Assembly: GCF_007747795.1 (NCBI RefSeq) | Contig: NZ_CP036275.1 | Location: 6,068,001-6,132,000, forward strand | Origin: Maioricimonas rarisocia | GTDB lineage: Bacteria; Planctomycetota; Planctomycetia; Planctomycetales; Planctomycetaceae | DNA: 64,000 nucleotides | Direction: 5' to 3' | Part shown: positions 1-8,650 of the stretch, in pieces | Layout: the number at the start of each line of letters is the position of its first letter | Numbering within the stretch: position 1 is the first letter of the stretch | The notes under the pieces: model-generated | The model's database searches: none | What the model was told of the DNA's origin: nothing | Seen by the model: the letters and a program-made list of their open reading frames with translations, nothing else | Position numbers and translations under genes: made by a program

Positions 1-456
1 TTGCGGCCGCAGTCCCACGTGCGCCATGACGGGGATATCGGCGTTCGTCAGCGCTTCGATGGTTTTGGCCTGCTGCACGCCGCCTTCGAGTTTGACGGCG
101 GTCGCACCGGTTTCCTTCAGGATCCGGCCGGCACTCTCGATGGCCTGCTGCGGACTGACCTGGTACGTCAGAAACGGCAGATCGACGATGACCAGGGCGT
201 GCCGCACGGCGCGGGCCACCATCTCGCCGTGATAAATGATCTGATCGAGTGTCACCGGCAGCGTGGTGTCCCGTCCCTGAACGACCATGCCGAGCGTATC
301 GCCGACCAGCAGACTGTCGACGCCCGCCTCATCGAGCATCTGAGCCCACAGATAATCGTAGGCGGTCAGCATCGTCAGCTTGCGTCCATCCGCTTTCGCC
401 CGCACGAAGCGGGGAACGGTCATCGGACGCCGCTTGGCCTTTTGTGTCTCGTCCAT
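1..456 (-). CDS. panB: 3-methyl-2-oxobutanoate hydroxymethyltransferase, 3' end cut by window edge
   Basis: Ketopantoate hydroxymethyltransferase, the first step of pantothenate and CoA synthesis in the cytoplasm: it adds a hydroxymethyl group from methylene-THF to alpha-ketoisovalerate. The 152 codons visible translate to a PanB N-terminus: TAYDYLWAQMLDEAGVDSLLVGD, split here as TAYDYLWAQ, then LLVGDTLGMVVQG with the metal/substrate-binding Asp, then VKLEGG and PVMAHVGL. The usual length is about 260-280 residues, so just over half is present and the C-terminus lies before base 1. The start is ATG at 456 with GGGAGG about 7 bases upstream. The DUF1573 gene lies upstream on the same strand, separated by a hairpin, so co-transcription is doubtful. 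Confidence 0.93.
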   Translation of the reverse strand, partial: MDETQKAKRRPMTVPRFVRAKADGRKLTMLTAYDYLWAQMLDEAGVDSLLVGDTLGMVVQGRDTTLPVTLDQIIYHGEMVARAVRHALVIVDLPFLTYQVSPQQAIESAGRILKETGATAVKLEGGVQQAKTIEALTNADIPVMAHVGLRPQ

Positions 457-518
457 GGTTGCCTCCCTGATGGGTCGACGCACGGTCCGTACCGGCTGCG
501 TCGACCAAACGACAACGA

Positions 519-536
519 GGGCGGCCGAAGCCGCCC
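519..536 (-). terminator. UUCG-type hairpin after the DUF1573 gene
   Basis: A 7-bp perfect GC stem (GGGCGGC/GCCGCCC) has a TTCG tetraloop when read on the minus strand. It sits about 70 bases after the stop of the DUF1573 gene and 60 bases before panB. Only a short T-rich stretch follows, so it may be a weak or Rho-assisted terminator, or an mRNA-stabilising hairpin. Confidence 0.45.
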
Positions 537-604
537 CCAGTTCGATAGCATTTCCTGTTGACCGGCCCCGTCGTAAAGGGGACGTGCCGGGTCGCGGCAC
601 CGTC

Positions 605-1642
605 TCAGGTGCCCGTCCCCGTGATCTTGCCCCGGGCCGTGAACGTCACCGGTTGCGGACGCCCCTTGATCGTCAGCGTGAACAGCTCCTCGAAGTCGCC
701 CGGCTCCGATGGGGGAGTGACCGTCAGCGGCAGGATGTGGACGGTCTTGGTCGCGTTCGACATCCGCACCTTGTAGCAGTCACGGTCCGATTCACACTCG
801 ATACGATCGATCGAGAACGGTTTGCGGCCCCGCACGACGACATTGAACGTTTTGGCAACACCCGGCTGGAGTGTTCCCAGCGGCAACGGTGCCGGCGTGA
901 CAACAATATCCGGCTCCACAAGACCTTCGACAGCGACCGGGACGTACGGGTTCGCTTCGTCGTCGGTCACCAGCACCAGTTGGTCGCGAACGGCTCCCAG
1001 CGGTGCTTCCGGCGAGAGTCGCACGGTCAGGTTGTATCGGACCTGCCCGCCGGACCGCTGAACTTCCTCGACTTCGGCACTCACCAGCGGGTTGCCGGTC
1101 TTCACCTCCCGGATGGTCCAGTCGGAGCGGCCGGCATAGGAAATCTGAAGCTGACGCTCGGCCCCCGCTCCCGTATCGACACTGCCAAAGTTGGCGCTTC
1201 CCGGGGTCAGCACGACGTCCGAACGGATGTAGGCCGTAATCGGGATCCGGACCTTCTCAGAGGCGCCGCCGGCGAAGCTGACGGTCACGTCGACGTTGGA
1301 ATTCTTGCGTCGCATGAACTTCTGCGTGTTCATCGCGACTTCTACCCAGGCAACTTCGCCCGTCTTCAGCACGCGGTTCTTCGGAGCATCGGCCACCGTG
1401 CAACCGCACGTCGTCGAGACGTCCAGGATGGTCACGGTTTCTTCGTACAGATTCCGCACCGCGATCTTGTGCCGTACGTCCGCCCCCCGGGCGACCACCC
1501 CGAAATCGTGGGTGAGTTCCGAGAACATTTTCTCGGCCCAGTTGAGCTCGCGGCCCGAATCGTCAGCAGCGGCCTGAGCCGCCAGGCAGACCAGGACCAG
1601 CGACGCCGTCATCACTCCACTACAAACCGTTCGCATCTGCAT
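605..1642 (-). CDS. secreted DUF1573-domain protein
   Basis: 345 residues with a signal peptide (about residues 1-26, ending AQAAA). The N-terminal DUF1573 Ig-like domain (about 35-140) carries the family hallmarks HDFGVV and TTCGCT. Two further beta-sandwich stretches follow, with PLGTLQPG repeating the same fold theme. DUF1573 proteins are abundant in planctomycetes and are thought to be extracytoplasmic beta-sandwich modules; no enzyme activity is known. The start is ATG at 1642 with GGGGAG 6 bases upstream; an in-frame ATG two codons later is an alternative. The gene is divergent from the thioredoxin/NHL gene across a 580-base gap. Confidence 0.85.
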   Translation of the reverse strand: MQMRTVCSGVMTASLVLVCLAAQAAADDSGRELNWAEKMFSELTHDFGVVARGADVRHKIAVRNLYEETVTILDVSTTCGCTVADAPKNRVLKTGEVAWVEVAMNTQKFMRRKNSNVDVTVSFAGGASEKVRIPITAYIRSDVVLTPGSANFGSVDTGAGAERQLQISYAGRSDWTIREVKTGNPLVSAEVEEVQRSGGQVRYNLTVRLSPEAPLGAVRDQLVLVTDDEANPYVPVAVEGLVEPDIVVTPAPLPLGTLQPGVAKTFNVVVRGRKPFSIDRIECESDRDCYKVRMSNATKTVHILPLTVTPPSEPGDFEELFTLTIKGRPQPVTFTARGKITGTGT

Positions 1643-2224
1643 TCGTCACTCCCCGTCTGGGCATAGCCGCAACCGGGTCGTCAGATCATGTCACGCTCCG
1701 GGCTGACGACTGCACGATCGGCGGACGATCCGCCGCTTTCCTGACCGCGCGCAGCTGTCAACCTGACCCAACCGACCCTGATTCTAGGAACTCCGCTTTG
1801 AATCCGTCCAGATCATCTCCGCGACCGATCCTGCCACGACAATGCCGGCAGATCGGTCGGCTGCAGACCAAGGCGGGGAACATTGACGCCACGCGCCGCG
1901 ACGAAACCGCAGGCAGTGGGACCGCTTACGCGAGCCTCCCCGTCGACAGCCTTCCCGCAAACAGGCAGAGGGTCAACCAGTTTTGTCCCGAGCAGGCTCC
2001 ATTCACTCCCCGGCAGGTTCGTGCTGCCGGTTCCGGTGCCGTCGACGATCGCTCCGATTCCTGCGAACGAACGACCTGTTCAGCGTGGGCAAACGGCACG
2101 CCCGGACAACCGCCCGCCGGTTTTCTCCCTTCCGGGCATTTGATACGATTTTGCCAGTTTACGTAGCCGTTCGTGGCAGCCGCCCGAACGGTCTGGCCGT
2201 CGTCATGACAGGAGGCAGCGATTG
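1643..2224. other. 582-base divergent intergenic region
   Basis: This region separates the DUF1573 gene (minus) from the thioredoxin/NHL gene (plus) and should hold both promoters. ORFs here have no recognisable protein features and I do not call a gene. Two things stand out. A 7-bp hairpin with a CGA triloop lies at 1719-1735 and is followed by CTTTCC. A minus-strand TTGACA lies at 1756-1761, but no good -10 element lies at the right spacing. Confidence 0.5.
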
Positions 2225-4360
2225 ATGTGCCCGGCTCGTCCACGTTCCCTGGCTTCGGCCGTTTCGTCTCTCTTCTGCGCCGGACTCGTCCTGGCCGTCG
2301 TATTTGCCCTGGTGGCCGCGCCACTCCGGTCCTCGGCGGACGACGCCCCCTCGAAGGCCTCTGCGAGTCCGCCCGCCGATGAGGCGGAGGCGGCCGCTGC
2401 CCAGGCGCCGGCCGAAAATCCCTTCCCGGGTCGCTTTCCCGCTCCCAGCCTCGATGGCGGCGTGGAGTGGTTCAACACCAGCGGTCCGATCGACCTGAAG
2501 GATCTGCGCGGCAAAATCGTTCTGCTCGACTTCTGGACCTACTGCTGCATCAACTGCATTCACGTCATCCCGGACCTGAAGTACCTCGAAGAGAAGTACG
2601 CCGACCAGCTTGTTGTCATCGGTGTGCACGCGCCGAAATTCGAGAACGAGAAGGACAGCGAAAACATCCGCCGGGCGATTCTGCGTTATGAGATCGAACA
2701 CCCGGTCGTCAACGACGCCAACATGACGATCGCCCGCAAGTACTTCTTCAACTCCTGGCCGACGCTGGTCCTCATCGATCCGGAAGGACAGTTCGTCGGC
2801 CGTCAGCCGGGCGAAGGACATCGCGAGCTGTTCGACACCGTCATCGGCCGGATGGTCGAGTACCACCGGGCCAAAGGGACGCTCGACGAGACTCCGATCC
2901 GATTCGATCTCGAGAAAGACAAGGTCGAGCCGACACCGCTCCGATTCCCGGGGAAAGTGCTGGCCGATCAGGCCGGAAACCGACTGTTCATCTCCGACAG
3001 CAACCACAATCGGATCATCATCTCCGACCTCGAAGGGAATCTGCTCGACACCATCGGCACCGGTGCGATCGGAAACCGGGACGGCGGTTACGACGAGGCT
3101 CAGTTCGATCACCCGCAGGGCATGGCCCTGGTCGGCGAGACGCTCTACGTCGCCGACACCGAGAACCACCTGATTCGCACCGTCGACCTGGCCAGTCGGT
3201 CCGTCTCGACACTGGCTGGAACAGGCGTACAGGCACGGCGCCGCGTCGCCGGCGGCCCACTGCGGGAAGTCGCGCTGAACAGCCCGTGGGCTCTGTGTGA
3301 ACTGAAGGGCGTGCTGTACATCGCCATGGCCGGTCCCCATCAGCTGTGGAAGCATGAACTGGACTCGAACACGGTCGAAGTCTTTGCCGGCAGCGGACGG
3401 GAAGACATCATCGACGGCCCGCGGGACAGTTCGGCCCTGGCCCAACCGTCCGGCATCGTGACCGACGGCACCGCCCTGTATCACGTCGACAGCGAAGGAT
3501 CCGCAGTACGAAAGGTCGAAGTCGGCCCGGGCGGCCAGGTCACCACCGTCGTCGGTCCGCACGATCTTCCGCGTGGTCGGTCGCTGTTCGAGTTCGGCGA
3601 CATCGATGGCAAAGCCGACAAGGTCCGTCTGCAACATCCGCTCGGGCTGGTCTACCACCAGGGGCAGCTCTTTGTCGCCGACGCGTACAATCACAAGATC
3701 AAGCGGGTCAAACTCGAGGATCGTTCCGCCAGCACGCTGCTCGGCACAGGCGAACGGGGTACGTCCCTCGATCCGCTCCAGCTCTCCGAGCCGGGTGGAC
3801 TGACGATCGCCGGGCAGACGCTGTTCATTGCCGACACCAACAACCATCGCGTGCTCACGTTCAATCTCGAAACGGACGAGGTGGCCGAGTTCCGCGTTGC
3901 CGGCCTCACGCCACCGCAGCCGCCTCAGGTGGCCACGACCGGCAACAGCGGTCCGCCCGCCATTCGTGTCGAGCCGCAATCGGTCCGACCGGGCCAGGCA
4001 CTGCAGTTCGCGGTCGAGATTCAGATTCCCGAGGGCTTCAAGCTCAATGAACTGGCTCCGGTCACCGCCCGTCTGGAGGCAAAGTCGCCGCAGTCACTTC
4101 TGGAGGCGGAGCAGCTCGGAGACAAGGTGGAGGTCCGCATGGAAGGAACGGCCGGACTCATCGAGTATCCGCTCGCGGCCGACTCCGGAGACGGCGAATT
4201 CGAACTGACCGTCTCGTGGTCCTACTGCCGCAGTGGACAGGGAGGCGTCTGCCGGTTTGCCCGCGAAAAGTTCGCGATCCCGGTCCGCATCAGCAGCGAC
4301 GCGACGGCCGACCGGATCCGGCTGACAGCAGGATCGGACGATTCCGGCGGAGGCAGCTGA
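2225..4360 (+). CDS. thioredoxin-domain / NHL-repeat protein (NHLRC2-like)
   Basis: 711 residues. An N-terminal hydrophobic signal/anchor (about 10-35) is followed by an Ala/Pro-rich linker and a thioredoxin-like domain (about 75-215). Its redox motif is CCIN-C, giving CxxC at C108/C111 in the context TYCCINCIHV, as in NHLRC2-type proteins. An NHL beta-propeller (about 230-560) shows repeated ADTxNHxI/V and LxxPxGL units such as VADTENHLIRTV and IADTNNHRVLTF. A C-terminal beta-rich domain (about 580-700) resembles the DsbD-alpha-like modules seen in such proteins. The start is ATG at 2225 with AGGAGG at 2210-2215; the TTG just before is less likely. It probably acts outside the cytoplasm in thiol redox or scaffolding, but the substrate is unknown. 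Confidence 0.88.
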   Translation: MCPARPRSLASAVSSLFCAGLVLAVVFALVAAPLRSSADDAPSKASASPPADEAEAAAAQAPAENPFPGRFPAPSLDGGVEWFNTSGPIDLKDLRGKIVLLDFWTYCCINCIHVIPDLKYLEEKYADQLVVIGVHAPKFENEKDSENIRRAILRYEIEHPVVNDANMTIARKYFFNSWPTLVLIDPEGQFVGRQPGEGHRELFDTVIGRMVEYHRAKGTLDETPIRFDLEKDKVEPTPLRFPGKVLADQAGNRLFISDSNHNRIIISDLEGNLLDTIGTGAIGNRDGGYDEAQFDHPQGMALVGETLYVADTENHLIRTVDLASRSVSTLAGTGVQARRRVAGGPLREVALNSPWALCELKGVLYIAMAGPHQLWKHELDSNTVEVFAGSGREDIIDGPRDSSALAQPSGIVTDGTALYHVDSEGSAVRKVEVGPGGQVTTVVGPHDLPRGRSLFEFGDIDGKADKVRLQHPLGLVYHQGQLFVADAYNHKIKRVKLEDRSASTLLGTGERGTSLDPLQLSEPGGLTIAGQTLFIADTNNHRVLTFNLETDEVAEFRVAGLTPPQPPQVATTGNSGPPAIRVEPQSVRPGQALQFAVEIQIPEGFKLNELAPVTARLEAKSPQSLLEAEQLGDKVEVRMEGTAGLIEYPLAADSGDGEFELTVSWSYCRSGQGGVCRFAREKFAIPVRISSDATADRIRLTAGSDDSGGGS

Positions 4361-4493
4361 CGGACAGCGGTCCGGCCGGCACTTCGCCCGCTTCACGATT
4401 CCTTCACCAGTCGTTCACGCGCGCGTCACGTCAAAGCGGTAACGTCGACGGGAAGTTTCTGCCTGTCACTTTCCTTCGATTGAGTCTTCCGAC

Positions 4494-5315
4494 GTGACGA
4501 CACTTGCGGCTGCCCATGACCACACGGTTTTTCCTGTCGAGCGACGCGGCGACACCCTGATCGTCACGCCGACCGGTGACCTCGGCGGCTTCGGCCGGAC
4601 AGTCGTCGAGTCCGAACTGCAGAACCTCCGCAAGCTGTTCGCAGACGACGGAACCGCCAACCTCATCTTCGATCTCTCCGGAGCCCCCTACTTCGGCTCG
4701 GAGATGATCGCCGCGATGATCTCGTTCACACAGCGGGCCCGTCCCGACCAGAAGGTGGCCATCTGCGGGGCGTCGAGCGACATGCAGGTCACGCTCCGCA
4801 TGATGCGTGTCGAAACGATCATGCCGGTTTTCGACACCCGTGCGGAAGCGTTCAGCAACATCGTCAACGAGTCGATCTCGGACCGCATTCGCCTGTACCG
4901 CTGGATCGTCGGGCCCGTCGGGCTGGTCCTTGTTGCCGGCACACTCTGGTGGATCACCTTTCGCACGCCGCTGCTGGCTTCCCTTGTCGGCACTCAGGCA
5001 TCGCGTAACTACAACGAGCTGCTCGAAGTCTGGGACGAAGTCGCCACGATGCGGGGGGCCAATGCCGATCCGCCGGCATGGAAAGAGCTCAAGCGACGCG
5101 TCGATGACCGGCTCAAACCCCGGATTGAATCCCTTCGCAGCGATCAAAATGCTTCGCTGCGGAAAGAGGCCCTGGTGGCCAATCTCGCCGTCTGGTCCGC
5201 GGTCGTTTCCGGCGACCCGTCGACGAAAACGGGGGACGATGCCGTCCTCGAGTCGCTCCACGGTTTCGCGCAGGCAATCCGCCAGCGATCCGGAGTTCAC
5301 GTGCGCGACCCGTGA
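4494..5315 (+). CDS. STAS-domain protein with one membrane segment
   Basis: 273 residues from a GTG start at 4494. Residues about 8-120 form a STAS (anti-sigma-factor antagonist-like) domain: RRGDTLIVTPTGDL at the N-terminus, LIFDLSGAPYFGSEMIAAM around the usual phosphoacceptor region, then MMRVETIMPVFDTRAEA. Within the SGAPYFGSE stretch a Ser is available for phosphorylation, as in SpoIIAA-type proteins. A single membrane helix follows (about 140-165, WIVGPVGLVLVAGTLWW) and then a roughly 100-residue helical tail, which is unusual for a free anti-anti-sigma factor. It lies 133 bases after the NHL gene and converges on the PQQ gene. No partner anti-sigma kinase is adjacent. Confidence 0.72.
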   Translation: MTTLAAAHDHTVFPVERRGDTLIVTPTGDLGGFGRTVVESELQNLRKLFADDGTANLIFDLSGAPYFGSEMIAAMISFTQRARPDQKVAICGASSDMQVTLRMMRVETIMPVFDTRAEAFSNIVNESISDRIRLYRWIVGPVGLVLVAGTLWWITFRTPLLASLVGTQASRNYNELLEVWDEVATMRGANADPPAWKELKRRVDDRLKPRIESLRSDQNASLRKEALVANLAVWSAVVSGDPSTKTGDDAVLESLHGFAQAIRQRSGVHVRDP

Positions 5316-5335
5316 CTTGCCGCCGAAGCGGATGT

Positions 5336-6670
5336 TCAGTCGTTCAGGCTCACCTGAACCGCCTCGGCATCACCAATGCAGTACAGCGTTTCGCTGCCGT
5401 CTTTGCTGACCCGATGAAAGATCTGCCCGCCGCAGACCGACAGCGTACTGAACGTCGTGTCGCCGAGCTCATTCTCGGCAACGAGATCGAATGCCGCGGG
5501 ATCCGCACGAAAAACGTACGTGGTGCCCCGCTCGTTCGAGACGTAGATGTTCCCGCCGGCCAGCACCGGCGAGGCACTGACGGGACCGGACAGACGACTC
5601 TTCCACTGCTCCTTGCCGGTGGCAGCCTCCCAGCAGTAGGCGATGCCGTTGTCGTTGACGGCATAGAGAAAGCCGTCGTGGGCGAGCATCGACTGTTCGT
5701 AGCATTTCTGGCGGTTCTTCCAGACTTCGCCGCTGCCATCCGCCCTCACACAGATGGTTTCGCTTCCCGGATATCCCCCGCTGGCAAACACGAGATCGCC
5801 GTCCCAGACGAGCGTTCCGCACGTCGCCTCGGTGGCCCCCTCGACGGTCCACAGCGATTCCCCCGTGGCCGGATCGTAACTGGCGATCTGCTCGCCCCCG
5901 CTGATGACCAGTTGCGGCCTGCCGTCCAGCTCGGCAACGGCCGGCGAGGAGTAAGTCGCCACGGCCGGCCGCTTCTTCCGCCAGACGATCTCGCCGTTGA
6001 GTCGGTTCACCCCGGCCAGAAAGCCGCCATCGCGATGGTCGGCCGCGAACAGCACGAGCGGCCCCCAGATCGCCGGCGAAGGAGCGTACCCGAACTGAGA
6101 CGCGAACGGTCCCAGTGTCGTCTGCCATTCGACGTCCCCGTCGAGGGACAGGGCGGTGGCATGGACTTCAGCGTTGTTGAGGAAGGCCACGAAGACCCGC
6201 TCGCCGTCGCAGGCGACGGTGCAGTTGGCATGGGTGCTCTTGGCGTGCATCTGCCCCCGGTCGGGCAGGCCTCCCTGATGCAGCTGCCGCTGCCAGAGCG
6301 GCTTGCCGCTCGCCCGGTCGAAGGCTATGACCGACTGCGTCCGGGCCGCTTCGTCGGCGGTCGCCAGAAAGATCCGGTTCTCCACGACCGTCGGCGAGGA
6401 ATGCCCTCGTCCGGGAACCGGTGTCGACCAGACGACGTTCTGCGTGGCGCTCCAACGGGTCGGAGCGGACGAATTCGCGATTCCGTTGCGGGACGGGCCC
6501 CGCCACCACGGCCAGTCCTCGTCGGCCACATCGACCTCGGGAACCGCCTGGGGGGCGACTTCGGCCGTTGGAGTGATTTCCGTTACCTCGGGAACAGGCG
6601 GGCCGGAACGGCCACATCCCATCATGAGAAGCAGGCCGGCCAACAGGATTCGGGTGCAGAAAAACTTCAT
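5336..6670 (-). CDS. PQQ-like beta-propeller lipoprotein (BamB-like)
   Basis: 444 residues. A lipoprotein signal with lipobox LLMMGC sits at the N-terminus, followed by a Pro/Val-rich linker. An eight-bladed PQQ-like beta-propeller follows, showing WPWWRGPSRNG, VIAFDRASGKPLWQ, VWDGDLVFASGG and YCWEAATGKEQWKSRL. The WPxxRGPxxNG opening is typical of planctomycete PQQ-binding-like proteins, which resemble BamB but are not shown to be outer-membrane assembly factors. I prefer ATG at 6670, directly before KFFCTRILL, over the TTG seven codons upstream. It is divergent from the sulfatase gene. Ligand and partners are unknown. Confidence 0.85.
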   Translation of the reverse strand: MKFFCTRILLAGLLLMMGCGRSGPPVPEVTEITPTAEVAPQAVPEVDVADEDWPWWRGPSRNGIANSSAPTRWSATQNVVWSTPVPGRGHSSPTVVENRIFLATADEAARTQSVIAFDRASGKPLWQRQLHQGGLPDRGQMHAKSTHANCTVACDGERVFVAFLNNAEVHATALSLDGDVEWQTTLGPFASQFGYAPSPAIWGPLVLFAADHRDGGFLAGVNRLNGEIVWRKKRPAVATYSSPAVAELDGRPQLVISGGEQIASYDPATGESLWTVEGATEATCGTLVWDGDLVFASGGYPGSETICVRADGSGEVWKNRQKCYEQSMLAHDGFLYAVNDNGIAYCWEAATGKEQWKSRLSGPVSASPVLAGGNIYVSNERGTTYVFRADPAAFDLVAENELGDTTFSTLSVCGGQIFHRVSKDGSETLYCIGDAEAVQVSLND

Positions 6671-6848
6671 GAGGTTCACAACCGTCGACAATCACTCGAA
6701 ACGGGAGAAATGCAACCGGCACTGCGACCCGCGATCAGAACGTCATTCGCGCGGACACTGGAATTCGTTGTGTCTGTCCGCGTAGAACACAAAGATCCTA
6801 CGCACCTGAACGCAGTCCGCAAGCCGCTTCCATTGGAGATCCGATCCC

Positions 6849-8339
6849 ATGCGCTCCCGGCGATTCCTCCCGCTGCTTCTGACGGCACTCGTTCTCGCAA
6901 TGCTGATGACCTCATCCAGAGCGATCCGGGCGGCCGACGATCCATCCTCGCGACCGAACATTCTGTTTGCGATCGCGGATGACTGGGGCTGGCCTCATGC
7001 CGGAGCCTACGGCGATCCGGTCGTGCAGACGCCCACCTTCGATCGCCTCGCCCGGGACGGTGTCCTGTTCGAGCACGCGTTCGTTTCTTCACCTTCGTGC
7101 ACGCCCTCGCGCAGTGCGATCCTGACGGGTCAGTACCACTGGCGACTCAAGGGAGCGGCCAACCTCTGGAGCGTCTTCCCCGACGAATTCCGCACCTATC
7201 CGCACATTCTCGAGGAAGCCGGCTACGACACCGGCGTGACCGGCAAGGGTTGGGGCCCCGGCAAAACGGAATCGCCGAACCGCCCGCTTGTCGGTCGGCG
7301 GGTGAAGAACTTCCGGCAGTTCCTCGCCAGTCACCCCGACGACAAACCGTTCTGCTTCTGGCTCGGCTCGAGCGACCCGCATCGCCCGTACAAGGCCGGA
7401 ACGGGCGCTGGTCGCGGAATGGATCTGGATGCGATCCGGCTGCCGGCCTGCTTCCCCGATTCCGAAACCGTCCGCAGCGACGTCGCCGACTACTACTTCG
7501 AAGTGGAACGTTTCGACCGGCTCGTCGGTGACGCCGTCAAAGCCCTCGAAGAGATCGGCGAACTGGACAATACGCTGATCCTGATGACGGGCGATCACGG
7601 AATGCCCTTCCCACGCTGCAAAAGCAACGTCTACGACAGCGGCACGCGGGTTCCACTGGCGGCCTGCTGGCCCAATCGAGTCCCGGGCGGTCGTGTCGTC
7701 ACCGACTTCGTCAGCCTCACCGACCTGGCTCCGACCTTCTTCGAGATGGCCGGCGTCGACATTCCCGATGACGTCACCGGTCGCAGCCTGCTGCCGGTCC
7801 TGACGAGCGAAGAGTCCGGCCGCGTCGACGAAACCCGCGATCACGTTCTGGTCGGCAAGGAACGTCACGTTCCCTCGCAGGAAGCTCCTGACATGGGAGG
7901 CTATCCGTTCCGCGCCATCCGGACCGACCGGTTTCTGTACGTCCGCAACTTCGAGCCGGATCGCTGGCCGAACGGCACGCCTCACCACGAGAAGGCCGCG
8001 ATCCCCGGCACCTGGTACGGCGATACCGACAACGGCCCCACCAAGACCTACATGGTGGAGAACCGCGATCGGGACGAAACACATCGCCGCCTGTACGAAC
8101 TGTCATTCGGAAAGCGACCCGCCGTCGAGCTGTATGATCTGTCGAGCGATCCGGATCAGCTCAACAACGTGGCCGGACAGCCAGAGTACGCGCAAGCGCA
8201 GCAGCGACTCGCCGAACAGCTCACAACGGAACTCCGTGCCACCGGCGATCCGCGGATCATCGGCGGCGGCGAAGCGTTTGACGCGTTCCCATACCTCGGC
8301 GGTGGACCGAAGTACCCCGGTCGCAGGAAGCAGAAGTAG
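6849..8339 (+). CDS. secreted Cys-type sulfatase
   Basis: 496 residues with a signal peptide (about 1-28, ending IRAA). It is a type I sulfatase of the alkaline phosphatase superfamily. The formylglycine motif CTPSR begins at C84, metal-binding Asp pair DD is at 44-45, and a GDHG motif lies further on. It resembles heparan N-sulfatase (sulfamidase)-like enzymes in its SDPHRPY and ENRDRDETHRRLYELSFGKRPA regions, though the substrate cannot be fixed from sequence. Conversion of the Cys needs a sulfatase-maturing enzyme that is not in this window. It lies 178 bases from the divergent PQQ gene. Confidence 0.93.
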   Translation: MRSRRFLPLLLTALVLAMLMTSSRAIRAADDPSSRPNILFAIADDWGWPHAGAYGDPVVQTPTFDRLARDGVLFEHAFVSSPSCTPSRSAILTGQYHWRLKGAANLWSVFPDEFRTYPHILEEAGYDTGVTGKGWGPGKTESPNRPLVGRRVKNFRQFLASHPDDKPFCFWLGSSDPHRPYKAGTGAGRGMDLDAIRLPACFPDSETVRSDVADYYFEVERFDRLVGDAVKALEEIGELDNTLILMTGDHGMPFPRCKSNVYDSGTRVPLAACWPNRVPGGRVVTDFVSLTDLAPTFFEMAGVDIPDDVTGRSLLPVLTSEESGRVDETRDHVLVGKERHVPSQEAPDMGGYPFRAIRTDRFLYVRNFEPDRWPNGTPHHEKAAIPGTWYGDTDNGPTKTYMVENRDRDETHRRLYELSFGKRPAVELYDLSSDPDQLNNVAGQPEYAQAQQRLAEQLTTELRATGDPRIIGGGEAFDAFPYLGGGPKYPGRRKQK

Positions 8340-8407
8340 CCCCATCGCCATCGATGTCGGCGAGCCTCTCTTTGCACCATCCCTTACCGCCAGGAAGGCG
8401 AGATTTG

Positions 8408-8623
8408 ATGAGACAGGTCAAGCTCTTCAAAAGTATCGAAGCGGAAGTCTCGGCTCTCGAGGCAGAGATCAATCACTGGATTCGCGAGTCGGGCGTCAAC
8501 GTCCTGCGCATCCACGGGAACATCGCCCCTCAGAGCGAGTCGGCCAGCGGCGGGTCGAGCAAGTCGATGACCCGCTACGCCCCCTCCGACATTCTGATCA
8601 TCGTCGAGTACGAGACCGCGTAG
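8408..8623 (+). CDS. small conserved-looking protein, 71 residues
   Basis: A short acidic protein that I do not recognise as a named family. Residues 1-35 are helical (FKSIEAEVSALEAEINHWIRES), then a beta-like VLRIHGNIAPQ, a Ser/Gly-rich loop, and an end with APSDILIIVEYE. The pattern of long helix, IAPQS and a hydrophobic beta strand suggests a real, folded protein. ATG at 8408 is preceded by AGGAAGGCGAG, which decides the start; an upstream in-frame ATG at 8354 would add an unstructured extension. It follows the sulfatase by 68 bases and could be co-transcribed with it. Confidence 0.6.
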   Translation: MRQVKLFKSIEAEVSALEAEINHWIRESGVNVLRIHGNIAPQSESASGGSSKSMTRYAPSDILIIVEYETA

Positions 8624-8650
8624 CCGTCATCCGTTCATCGCCCGCGTCGA

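Noticed and set aside
3018-3260. Minus-strand ORFs inside the NHL propeller
   Set aside because: Arg-rich frame-shadow products with no start site or conserved motif.
2159-3979. 606-residue minus-strand ORF opposite the thioredoxin/NHL gene
   Set aside because: Antisense shadow; the plus-strand protein has recognisable thioredoxin and NHL motifs, and the antisense product has none.
5312-6982. 556-residue plus-strand ORF opposite the PQQ gene
   Set aside because: Shadow of the minus-strand PQQ-propeller lipoprotein.
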